DNA from: an uncultured Bacteroides sp.
Lineage (GTDB): Bacteria > Bacteroidota > Bacteroidia > Bacteroidales > Bacteroidaceae
Direction of reading: 5' to 3'
DNA: 13,624 nucleotides
Assembly: GCA_900557355.1 (NCBI GenBank)
Contig: USSR01000113.1
Span: 1 to 13,624, forward strand
Each line of letters begins with the position of its first letter. Position 1 is the first letter of the stretch. The notes beneath the pieces are model-generated. The model saw nothing but the letters and a program-made list of their open reading frames with translations, was not told the DNA's origin and did not search any database. Of the stretch, positions 1 to 6,722 are shown one piece after another. The translations under genes were made by a program, and so were the position numbers.

Positions 1-73
1 TGTATAGATACGGAGCGAATACGGACTTGGCACGGTTCGGATAGTCGGGAAGAGAGAAAGCAACACAGATGTG
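1..73. other. Left flank downstream of uvrB, no supported gene
   Basis: This short piece lies beyond the uvrB stop codon. No start codon with a convincing ORF is seen on either strand. One plus-strand frame is open from the window edge to a TAG at 42-44 and could be the tail of a convergent gene. Another frame is open on the minus strand and also reads like protein, but it has no ATG. Neither can be assigned without sequence to the left. Confidence 0.4.
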
Positions 74-97
74 TTATGTTTTCTCTTTCAACATATC
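53..97. terminator. Weak stem-loop over the uvrB stop
   Basis: AACACA and TGTGTT form a short inverted repeat around 63-75. The flanking GAGAAA and TTTCTC can extend the stem with an internal bulge. The structure overlaps the uvrB stop codon. The sequence after it is pyrimidine-rich rather than a clean T run on either strand, so termination is possible but weakly supported. Confidence 0.28.
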
Positions 98-2122
98 CTC
101 CATTTTCAGCAATTCGTCCCGATATTGTGCTGCTTCGATGAAGTCGAGCTTCTTGGCAGCCTCCTGCATGAGTTTTCGGGTACGTTCGATACTCTTTTCC
201 AGTTGCGGACGGGACATGTATTGCACAATAGGGTCGGCAGCAATGCTGGCGGAACTTTCTTGCTCGACATAGGGACGGGGAGTGGTTGTTCCTTTTTCGG
301 TAAAGCCATTTTCCTGTGCAGTATTGGGCGCAAATACATTGAGGTTCTTCGCCTTTTTGATTTGTTGAGGAGTGATACCATGTTCCTCATTATATTTTAG
401 TTGCTTTTCACGGCGACGGTTGGTTTCGTCAATTGTCAATTGCATGCTTTCTGTGATACGGTCGGCATACATGATAACCATACCGTTTACATTTCGGGCG
501 GCACGTCCGGCAGTCTGCGTCAGTGAGCGGTGTGAGCGTAGGAAACCTTCCTTGTCTGCATCAAGAATTGCCACGAGTGAGACTTCCGGCAGGTCTAATC
601 CTTCACGCAACAGATTGACACCGATAAGTACATCGTATAAACCTTCACGCAAGTCACTCATAATCTTGACGCGTTCCAATGTATCTACATCGCTATGGAT
701 ATAGTTGCATTTCACATTGTTATTCAGCAGGAATTCTGCCAATTCTTCTGCCATGCGCTTAGTAAGTGTAGTGACCAGCGTACGTTCGTGCTTTTCGATA
801 CGAATCTGGATTTCCTCCATGAGATCGTCTATCTGATTGTGGCTGGAACGTACTTCGATAATCGGATCCAGTAAGCCTGTAGGGCGAATAACCTGTTCCA
901 CAACAACGCCTTCCGACTGAATCAATTCATAATTGGCAGGTGTGGCACTTACATAAATTACTTGTTTTGCCATTTCCTCAAACTCCTCAAATTTCAATGG
1001 ACGATTGTCCATGGCAGCCGGAAGGCGGAAACCATATTCTACAAGGTTGATTTTACGGGCACGATCACCACCATACATGGCACGTATCTGAGGTACGCTC
1101 ACATGGCTTTCATCTATAACGATCAGGAAGTCTTCCGGGAAGAAGTCCAATAAACAATAGGGACGACTACCGGCACTACGGCCGTCAAAGTAGCGCGAAT
1201 AGTTTTCAATGCCGGAACAATGACCTAATTCGCGTATCATTTCCATATCGTATGTCACCCGTTCCTGGAGGCGCTTTGCTTCAAAGGGACGTCCTTCACT
1301 TTCAAACCATTGCACCTGTTTATGCAGGTCATCTTCTATCTCGTGGATAGCCCGCAGAGTGGCCTCTTTGGAAGTCATGAAGAGGTTGGCCGGATAAATT
1401 TTGTATGCGTCGAAACGAGCGATGGTCACACCGCTTATCGGATCGACTTCTTCGATACTGTCTATTTCATCTCCCCAGAAAATAATGCGCAGCAGATTAT
1501 CGGCATAAGCCAGATAGATGTCTACTGTATCTCCCTTCACACGGAAGTTTCCGCGGTTCAGATCAATATCATTGCGTACATAGAGGCTGTCTACCAGACG
1601 ACGTAGGAAAACATTCCGGCTGAATGCCTTTCCTTGTTGTACTTCTATCACATTCTCATAGAAATCTGACGGATTTCCCATACCGTATATACAAGATACA
1701 GAAGACACCACTACCACATCTTTCCGGCCTGAGAGTAGGGAAGAGGTGGCTGCAAGTCGCAGTTTGTCTATCTCATCATTGATGGCAAGGTCCTTTTCTA
1801 TATAGGTATCCGAAGACGGCAAATAAGCTTCGGGTTGGTAATAATCATAATAAGAAACGTAATACTCTACAGCATTATTGGGGAAGAAAGCTTTAAACTC
1901 ACTGTAAAGCTGCGCTGCCAATGTTTTGTTATGGCTCAATATTAACGTTGGTTTATTGATATTGGCAATCACATTGGCTATGGTGAACGTCTTTCCCGAA
2001 CCGGTGACACCAAGTAATGTTTGTGCAGGAACCCCCTGAAGTACGCCCTCAGTGAGCTCTGCAATAGCTTCCGGCTGATCTCCGGTTGGCTTATAGGCAG
2101 ATGTTAATTCAAATTTATTCAT
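74..2122 (-). CDS. uvrB: Excinuclease ABC subunit B (UvrB)
   Basis: UvrB is the damage-verifying helicase-like subunit of bacterial nucleotide excision repair. It is loaded on DNA by UvrA and then recruits UvrC for dual incision. The 682-residue protein has the family's full length. Visible motifs are Walker A GVTGSGKT at 38-45, the tyrosine-rich beta-hairpin motif [10 protein letters not shown] at 91-100 that inserts between DNA strands, the Walker B/DEAH-like DESH at 337-340, helicase motif VI-like QTAGRAARN further on, and a C-terminal UVR motif at about 641-676 that contacts UvrC. The ATG start is supported by an AAGGAG sequence 5 nt upstream (plus-strand 2128-2133), a clear Shine-Dalgarno for a Bacteroides-like gene. 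The gene is divergent from the PaaK-family gene and stands alone in its orientation here. All key motifs look intact. Confidence 0.97.
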   Translation of the reverse strand: MNKFELTSAYKPTGDQPEAIAELTEGVLQGVPAQTLLGVTGSGKTFTIANVIANINKPTLILSHNKTLAAQLYSEFKAFFPNNAVEYYVSYYDYYQPEAYLPSSDTYIEKDLAINDEIDKLRLAATSSLLSGRKDVVVVSSVSCIYGMGNPSDFYENVIEVQQGKAFSRNVFLRRLVDSLYVRNDIDLNRGNFRVKGDTVDIYLAYADNLLRIIFWGDEIDSIEEVDPISGVTIARFDAYKIYPANLFMTSKEATLRAIHEIEDDLHKQVQWFESEGRPFEAKRLQERVTYDMEMIRELGHCSGIENYSRYFDGRSAGSRPYCLLDFFPEDFLIVIDESHVSVPQIRAMYGGDRARKINLVEYGFRLPAAMDNRPLKFEEFEEMAKQVIYVSATPANYELIQSEGVVVEQVIRPTGLLDPIIEVRSSHNQIDDLMEEIQIRIEKHERTLVTTLTKRMAEELAEFLLNNNVKCNYIHSDVDTLERVKIMSDLREGLYDVLIGVNLLREGLDLPEVSLVAILDADKEGFLRSHRSLTQTAGRAARNVNGMVIMYADRITESMQLTIDETNRRREKQLKYNEEHGITPQQIKKAKNLNVFAPNTAQENGFTEKGTTTPRPYVEQESSASIAADPIVQYMSRPQLEKSIERTRKLMQEAAKKLDFIEAAQYRDELLKMEDMLKEKT

Positions 2123-2127
2123 TTTCT

Positions 2128-2133
2128 CTCCTT
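2128..2133 (-). promoter_or_regulatory. Shine-Dalgarno of uvrB
   Basis: Read on the minus strand this is AAGGAG, 5 nt before the uvrB ATG. It stands out because most other gene starts in the window have only A/T-rich leaders, as is common in Bacteroidetes. It fixes the uvrB start. Confidence 0.6.
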
Positions 2134-2159
2134 ATGGACGGCAATATTCGGGAAAATAC

Positions 2160-2190
2160 TTGAGATAAACAAAATTTTTTTATTCCTTTG
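2160..2190 (+). promoter_or_regulatory. Candidate promoter of the PaaK-family gene
   Basis: TTGA at 2160-2163, a 19-bp spacer and TTCCTTTG at 2183-2190 resemble the Bacteroidetes sigma-ABfr promoter (TTTG, N19-21, TAnnTTTG). One base of the -7 element departs from consensus. The leader to the ATG at 2238 would be about 40 nt. On the opposite strand, AAATTTTG (2170-2177) is a weaker -7 candidate for uvrB. Confidence 0.42.
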
Positions 2191-2237
2191 CAGGAAATAA
2201 GAATTAATAATAACCATCAATGTAATACAACAAAGAC

Positions 2238-3536
2238 ATGATTTGGAATGAAAGCATCGAATGTATGGATCGTGAAAGCCTTCGCAAAATCCAGAGTATT
2301 CGCCTCAAAAAGATTGTGGAGCATGTTTATCACAACACTCCTTTCTACCGTAAAAAAATGCAGGAACTGGGAATTACCCCGGACGATATTAACAGTATAG
2401 ACGATATCGTAAAACTTCCTTTTACTACAAAATACGACTTGCGCGATAATTATCCTTTCGGACTTTGTGCTGTACCAATGAGCCAGATCGTACGTATCCA
2501 TGCCTCGTCCGGTACCACAGGAAAACCTACTGTAGTGGGATACACCCGTAAGGACTTGTCTTCTTGGGCAGAATGCCTTTCACGTGCATTTACAGCATAC
2601 GGTGCAGATAGTTCCGACTTTTTTCATGTGGCTTACGGATATGGCTTGTTTACCGGTGGTCTGGGTGCACATGCAGGTGCGGAGAACATAGGTGCTTCTG
2701 TTATTCCGATGTCAAGTGGTAACACAGAGAAGCAGATTACTTTAATGCATGATTTTGGTTCTACGGTGCTTTGCTGTACGCCTTCGTATGCTCTTTATCT
2801 AGCGGATGCCATTAAAGACTCCGGTCTTCCACGCGAAGAGTTCAGGTTGAAGATTGGTGCTTTTGGTGCAGAACCCTGGACAGAGAATATGCGTAATGAA
2901 ATTGAAGAAAAATTAGGTATAAAAGCCTATGACATATATGGATTGAGTGAAATAGCCGGTCCTGGTGTGGGGTATGAGTGTGAATGTCAGCATGGTACTC
3001 ACCTCAATGAAGATCATTATTTTCCTGAAATTATCAATCCGAATACATTGGAACCTGTGGCTCCGGGTGAAACGGGTGAACTGGTCTTTACGCATCTGAC
3101 TAAAGAGGGGATGCCTTTGTTGCGTTATCGCACCAAGGACCTAACCGCTCTGCATTATGACAAATGTACTTGTGGACGTACGCTTGTTCGTATGGATCGC
3201 ATCCTCGGTCGTAGTGATGATATGCTTATTATTCGTGGAGTCAATGTATTCCCGACTCAGATAGAATCCGTTATCCTTGAAATGCCGGAATTTGAGCCGC
3301 ATTACCTTCTGATTGTAGACCGTAAGAACAATACTGATACTATGGAGTTGCAGGTTGAAGTACGCCCGGAATACTATTCGGATGAAATAAACAAGATGCT
3401 AGCGTTAAAGAAGAAATTAGCAGCTCGCCTGCAGAGCGTACTTGGGCTGGGAGTAGATGTACGTCTGGTAGAACCTCGCAGCATTGAACGCAGTGTTGGT
3501 AAAGCTAAACGGGTGATTGATAATCGGAAACTTTAA
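2238..3536 (+). CDS. paaK: Phenylacetate-CoA ligase family protein (PaaK-like)
   Basis: This is an ANL-superfamily adenylate-forming enzyme that activates an aryl or acyl acid as an acyl-AMP and transfers it to CoA. At 432 residues it fits PaaK-type ligases, which are shorter than typical acyl-CoA synthetases. Motifs include the P-loop SSGTTGKPT at 90-98, YGLSE at 234-238, the hinge region GRSDD at 324-328 followed by IRGVNVFPTQIES, and a lysine-containing C-terminal GKAKR that should supply the catalytic lysine. C248, C250 and H252 together with C310 and C312 could form a structural metal site (inference). No phenylacetate-degradation genes (paaA-E, paaG, paaZ) are present, and the next gene is a tandem-ACT protein. 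In gut Bacteroides a role in aromatic amino-acid metabolism through phenylacetyl- or indoleacetyl-CoA is therefore more likely than catabolism. The substrate is not proven by sequence. Confidence 0.88.
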   Translation: MIWNESIECMDRESLRKIQSIRLKKIVEHVYHNTPFYRKKMQELGITPDDINSIDDIVKLPFTTKYDLRDNYPFGLCAVPMSQIVRIHASSGTTGKPTVVGYTRKDLSSWAECLSRAFTAYGADSSDFFHVAYGYGLFTGGLGAHAGAENIGASVIPMSSGNTEKQITLMHDFGSTVLCCTPSYALYLADAIKDSGLPREEFRLKIGAFGAEPWTENMRNEIEEKLGIKAYDIYGLSEIAGPGVGYECECQHGTHLNEDHYFPEIINPNTLEPVAPGETGELVFTHLTKEGMPLLRYRTKDLTALHYDKCTCGRTLVRMDRILGRSDDMLIIRGVNVFPTQIESVILEMPEFEPHYLLIVDRKNNTDTMELQVEVRPEYYSDEINKMLALKKKLAARLQSVLGLGVDVRLVEPRSIERSVGKAKRVIDNRKL

Positions 3537-3539
3537 TTA

Positions 3540-3634
<95 letters not shown>

Positions 3635-3646
3635 ATAATTAAGATC

Positions 3647-4072
3647 ATGGTAGCAAAACAACTTTCTATTTTCCTTGAAAACAAGTCTGGCCGTCTGACC
3701 GAAGTGACTGAAGTGCTTGCGAAAGAAGGTGTCAATCTTTCCGCTCTCTGTATTGCCGAGAATGCTGATTTTGGTTTTCTTCGTGGCATTGTATCTGAAC
3801 CGGATAAGGCATATAAAGCTTTGAAAGATAATCATTTTGCAGTGAATGTAACGGATGTGGTAGGCATTAGTTGTCCCAATATTCCGGGATCATTGTCAAA
3901 GGTTCTGCGTTTCTTGTCCGATGAAGGTGTTTTCATCGAATACATGTATTCGTTTGCTAATGGTAACACTGCTAATGTTATCATCCGTCCCAATGACATG
4001 GAGAACTGCATCCGTGTGCTGACTGAAAAGAAAGTGGACCTGCTTGCAGCAAGTGATTTGTATAAATTATAA
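3647..4072 (+). CDS. Tandem ACT-domain protein
   Basis: This 141-residue protein consists of two ACT domains and nothing else. ACT 1 spans about 1-70, with the turn motif NKSGRL near 12-17. ACT 2 spans about 71-141, with the equivalent NIPGSL. ACT domains usually bind amino acids at dimer interfaces and regulate an enzyme in trans or in cis. No catalytic domain and no signal peptide are present, so a cytosolic sensor or regulatory subunit is likely. It follows the PaaK-family ligase on the same strand, 110 bp downstream, with no convincing promoter in the repeat-filled gap. Co-transcription and joint function in aromatic amino-acid metabolism are inferred. Such proteins are sometimes named as the small subunit of acetolactate synthase, but no large subunit is nearby and that name is not supported here. 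Confidence 0.88.
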   Translation: MVAKQLSIFLENKSGRLTEVTEVLAKEGVNLSALCIAENADFGFLRGIVSEPDKAYKALKDNHFAVNVTDVVGISCPNIPGSLSKVLRFLSDEGVFIEYMYSFANGNTANVIIRPNDMENCIRVLTEKKVDLLAASDLYKL

Positions 4073-4157
4073 TGACCGTTATTTTCGACCGTTCATTATT
4101 CCGTTTTGTCGTGAATAGACGGGCGTTTGTCGGTCAATGTCTGGTTTTTGAAAAATT

Positions 4158-4193
4158 AAGGTTCGTATCGTTGCTTTATTCGATGCGAACCTT
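4158..4193 (+). terminator. 13-bp dyad, likely terminator of the PaaK-ACT unit
   Basis: AAGGTTCGTATCG at 4158-4170 pairs with CGATGCGAACCTT at 4181-4193. This gives a 13-bp stem with one G-U pair and a 10-nt loop. An A-rich stretch precedes it and TTTATCTTT overlaps and follows it, so it reads as an intrinsic terminator. It also carries the bamD -33 element in its loop, so an operator role is possible. Confidence 0.55.
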
Positions 4194-4201
4194 TATCTTT
4201 G
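4171..4201 (+). promoter_or_regulatory. Promoter of bamD-rpoZ
   Basis: TTGC at 4171-4174, a 19-bp spacer and a perfect TAnnTTTG (TATCTTTG) at 4194-4201 match the Bacteroidetes housekeeping promoter. Transcription should start near 4207-4210, leaving a leader of about 15 nt before the bamD ATG. The upstream dyad ends exactly where the -7 element begins. Confidence 0.7.
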
Positions 4202-4223
4202 CACATTATTTGAAAAGCTAAGA

Positions 4224-5048
4224 ATGAAGAAGAACATCTTAATAACTTTGCTTGCAGCAATATTGCTCTCCTCGTGTGGAGAGTACAATAAACTGTTAAA
4301 AAGCACCGACTATGAATATAAGTATGAGGCGGCAAAGAACTACTTCGCAAAAGGGCAGTACAACCGTGCTGCAACGTTGCTTAATGAGTTAATTGCTATC
4401 CTCAAGGGTACAGACAAAGCAGAGGAATCCCTCTACATGCTGGGTATGAGCTATTATAACCAGAAAGACTACCAAACGGCAGCTCAGAGTTTTATCCAAT
4501 ATTATAATGTATATCCTCGCGGTACGTTTGCTGAATTGGCACGTTTCCATGCAGGTAAGGCATTGTATCTGGATACTCCGGAACCTCGTCTCGACCAGTC
4601 TGGTACTTACAGTGCTATTCAGCAGTTGCAGATGTTCATGGAATACTTCCCGCAGAGTTCAAAGAAAGATGAAGCTCAGGATATGATATTCAAATTGCAG
4701 GATAAGTTGGTAATGAAAGAGTATCTTTCAGCCAGAATGTATTACAATTTGGGTAACTATTTGGGAAATAACTATCAGTCTTGTGTGATTACTGCACAAA
4801 ATGCTTTAAAGGATTATCCTTATACGAATCTTCGCGAAGATCTGTCTATCCTTATTTTGCGTGCCAAATATGAAATGGCCATTTATAGTGTGGAAGATAA
4901 GAGAGCAGAGCGTTATCGTGAAACGGTGGATGAATATTATGCTTTCAAGAATGAGTTTCCTGAAAGTAAATATATGAAGGAGGCCGAGAAGATATTTAAG
5001 GATTCCGAGAAGATGTTGGATGGGGATAAGCAAACAGATATAGGATAA
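4224..5048 (+). CDS. bamD: Outer-membrane assembly lipoprotein BamD
   Basis: BamD is the essential lipoprotein partner of BamA in the beta-barrel assembly machine on the periplasmic face of the outer membrane. The N-terminus MKKNILITLLAAILLSSC is a lipoprotein signal with lipobox LSSC, the acylated residue being C18. The rest is helical and fits tetratricopeptide-like repeats, with typical spacing seen in GQYNRAATLLNELI (about 44-57) and the following DYQTAAQSFIQYY and YPRGTFAELARFHAGKALY segments. The 274-residue length is usual for Bacteroidetes BamD. The ATG follows closely on a strong promoter, which fixes the start. rpoZ follows after 17 bp, so the two are probably co-transcribed, an arrangement common in Bacteroidetes. 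Confidence 0.93.
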   Translation: MKKNILITLLAAILLSSCGEYNKLLKSTDYEYKYEAAKNYFAKGQYNRAATLLNELIAILKGTDKAEESLYMLGMSYYNQKDYQTAAQSFIQYYNVYPRGTFAELARFHAGKALYLDTPEPRLDQSGTYSAIQQLQMFMEYFPQSSKKDEAQDMIFKLQDKLVMKEYLSARMYYNLGNYLGNNYQSCVITAQNALKDYPYTNLREDLSILILRAKYEMAIYSVEDKRAERYRETVDEYYAFKNEFPESKYMKEAEKIFKDSEKMLDGDKQTDIG

Positions 5049-5065
5049 TATTAATTTAGATATTT

Positions 5066-5401
5066 ATGGATTATAAGAAGACAAATGCTCCTGGTACCAC
5101 GGTTACCCGTGACATGATGGAGTTGTGTGCAGATACCGGTAACGTGTATGAAACCGTAGCTATTATAGGTAAGCGTGCAAATCAGATCAGTGTAGAGATC
5201 AAGAATGATCTTTCTAAGAAGCTGGCAGAGTTTGCTTCCTATAATGACAATCTGGAAGAAGTGTTCGAGAATCGGGAGCAGATTGAAATTTCACGCTACT
5301 ATGAGAAGTTGCCGAAACCGACGTTGATTGCAACGCAAGAGTACGTTGAAGGTAAGATCTATTATCGTAACCCGGCTAAGGAAAAAGAAAAATTACAGTA
5401 A
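5066..5401 (+). CDS. rpoZ: DNA-directed RNA polymerase subunit omega (Bacteroidetes type)
   Basis: This 111-residue protein matches the Bacteroidetes omega (Rpb6/RpoZ family), which helps fold and assemble the beta-prime subunit. The family core is visible at about 25-60: GNVYETVAIIGKRANQIS followed by EIKNDLSKKLAEF, corresponding to the helix that clamps the beta-prime tail. It is longer than the E. coli omega because of a C-terminal extension (about 60-111) that is rich in charged residues and ends EKEKLQ. It has no signal or membrane segment. It starts 17 bp after bamD and ends 14 bp before a strong terminator, so it is the last gene of the bamD transcript. Confidence 0.87.
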   Translation: MDYKKTNAPGTTVTRDMMELCADTGNVYETVAIIGKRANQISVEIKNDLSKKLAEFASYNDNLEEVFENREQIEISRYYEKLPKPTLIATQEYVEGKIYYRNPAKEKEKLQ

Positions 5402-5415
5402 ATGAAATTACTACG

Positions 5416-5461
5416 GAGGTGTGTTCAAGTAAATTTTGCTTGGACACACCTCTGTTGTTTT
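5416..5461 (+). terminator. Intrinsic terminator of bamD-rpoZ
   Basis: GAGGTGTGTTCAAG at 5416-5429 pairs with CTTGGACACACCTC at 5439-5452. The stem is 14 bp with one G-U pair and a 9-nt loop, followed by TGTTGTTTT. It begins 14 bp after the rpoZ stop and is a strong rho-independent terminator. Confidence 0.85.
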
Positions 5462-5478
5462 AATCAAGGAAAATAACA

Positions 5479-5937
5479 ATGATACAACGTATTCAATCTA
5501 TTTATTTATTAATAGTGACAGGTTTGCTAATAGCTACCATGTGTTTGCCTGTAGGACAGTTTATTGCTTCTGACGGAGTGACTGCATATATTTTTAAGCC
5601 GTTGGGGGTGACGCTGACGGAAGACACCTTTCAATCTACATGGGGGTTATTCGGAATTTTGTTTTTAAGTGCAGTCGTGGCATTTTGTACTATCTTTCTC
5701 TTCCGTAACCGAATGTTGCAGGTTCGTATGACGGTATTCAATAGTATTTTATTGATCGGATATTATGCAGCATTTTTTGTATTTATGTTTATGCTGAAAG
5801 ATGATTTGGATGCAATGACTTTCCAATTAGGCTGGGCACTTTGCCTTCCTGCTATTTCTATCATTTTAAATTATCTGTCTTTCCGTGCTATCTATCGTGA
5901 TGAGGTAATGGTGAAAGCGGCTGACCGATTGAGATAA
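5479..5937 (+). CDS. DUF4293 family membrane protein
   Basis: This 152-residue inner-membrane protein belongs by its start (MIQRIQSIYLL) and layout to DUF4293, a Bacteroidetes-specific family of unknown function. Four hydrophobic segments are visible at about 7-28, 54-75, 85-106 and 116-138. A polar loop of about 25 residues follows the first, a basic loop (FRNRMLQVR) follows the second, and the tail is charged. Two segments per hairpin would place both ends on the same side. It lies 77 bp after rpoZ, beyond the terminator, so it needs either its own promoter or read-through. No clean TAnnTTTG lies between, although TAAATTTTG in the terminator loop is a near match. No function is proposed. 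Confidence 0.85.
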   Translation: MIQRIQSIYLLIVTGLLIATMCLPVGQFIASDGVTAYIFKPLGVTLTEDTFQSTWGLFGILFLSAVVAFCTIFLFRNRMLQVRMTVFNSILLIGYYAAFFVFMFMLKDDLDAMTFQLGWALCLPAISIILNYLSFRAIYRDEVMVKAADRLR

Positions 5938-5950
5938 AAGAGATCAAATA

Positions 5951-6001
5951 AAAAAAAGCGCCCCAGGACTTCTATATAAAAGTTCCGGGGCGCCTTCTTT
6001 T
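5951..6001. terminator. Bidirectional terminator between convergent genes
   Basis: GCGCCCCAGGACTT at 5958-5971 pairs with AAGTTCCGGGGCGC at 5980-5993, with one mismatch and one G-U pair. It is preceded by a run of seven A and followed by CTTCTTTTAT. Each strand therefore has a GC-rich stem followed by a T-rich tract. It sits between the DUF4293 gene and the convergent barrel gene and should serve both. Confidence 0.85.
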
Positions 6002-6014
6002 ATCTATCTTAGAA

Positions 6015-6695
6015 TTATTTTTTGAGATCGAACAGGTAAGTTATCTTAGCCACTATAGTACCATGTGCCGAACGTGAGAAATAGTCTTTCTTGGTACTCT
6101 TATAAAAGTCGGATAAGGCATAATAGTATCTTCCTTCTATGAGGAAATTTCCGGCTTTAGTACGTAGCTCCAGTCCTGCTCCTCCCGTAATACCATAATC
6201 GAATTTATTTTCCACATCCTTATCATGCTGTTCCGGAGTTGTAAAATTTTCCCATGCATCGTTTTTCTTTCTGGTATCGCTAATAAAGAAACCTATTTGT
6301 GGACCTGCATGGATAAAAAATTGTACTCCACGGTCTTTACCAAAAGCCAAATGTGCCAGAAGCGGAATTTCCACATAATTCATTGTACGTGTATATTCCA
6401 GTTCGGGGTGATCTTCATCAAATTCGCTCCAACCATGCTGTGAGAAATTTAATTCCACTTGTGCGCCGCAAATCATACTGAAATACTTTTCGGAGATATA
6501 GCGCATTGTCAGACCACCATTGATACCCATCAAGCTTTTTTGCCGGACAGTAGGAGAGAAGCTGACGCTATTGATATTGATACCGCCGTTAAAACCTACT
6601 GCTAAGTTATGGCGTTGTTCGCCTATCTGTGCATGGCCGGGCAAAGCCCATACGGTAAGTAGCAGGACGGATCCTATAATATTTTTTATCTTCAT
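6015..6695 (-). CDS. Outer-membrane beta-barrel protein, PorT-like family
   Basis: This 226-residue protein has a signal peptide (MKIKNIIGSVLLLTVWALPG, likely cleaved after GHA at 22). The mature part has the alternating aromatic/polar pattern of a small eight-strand barrel and ends with a strand in F/K (KITYLFDLKK). Strand-like blocks such as LAVGFNGGININSV, INGGLTMRYI, MNYVEIPLLAHLAFG and YGITGGAGLELR are typical of the Bacteroidetes PorT/OMP_b-brl_2 family. PorT itself is needed for type IX secretion in Porphyromonas, but many relatives occur in species without that system, so the family name does not prove the role. The gene lies 27 bp downstream of the LysM gene on the same strand, which suggests co-transcription and a shared envelope role. 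Confidence 0.82.
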   Translation of the reverse strand: MKIKNIIGSVLLLTVWALPGHAQIGEQRHNLAVGFNGGININSVSFSPTVRQKSLMGINGGLTMRYISEKYFSMICGAQVELNFSQHGWSEFDEDHPELEYTRTMNYVEIPLLAHLAFGKDRGVQFFIHAGPQIGFFISDTRKKNDAWENFTTPEQHDKDVENKFDYGITGGAGLELRTKAGNFLIEGRYYYALSDFYKSTKKDYFSRSAHGTIVAKITYLFDLKK

Positions 6696-6722
6696 TGTCT
6701 TTGAGTTTAAAACCTTCTGTTA

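Noticed and set aside
1310..1606. Plus-strand ORF inside uvrB
   Set aside because: It is fully antisense to conserved UvrB coding sequence, with no promoter and no recognisable product.
6015..6695. Naming the barrel protein PorT
   Set aside because: The family is broad and barrels of this type occur without type IX secretion. No other T9SS gene is in the window, so no symbol is given.
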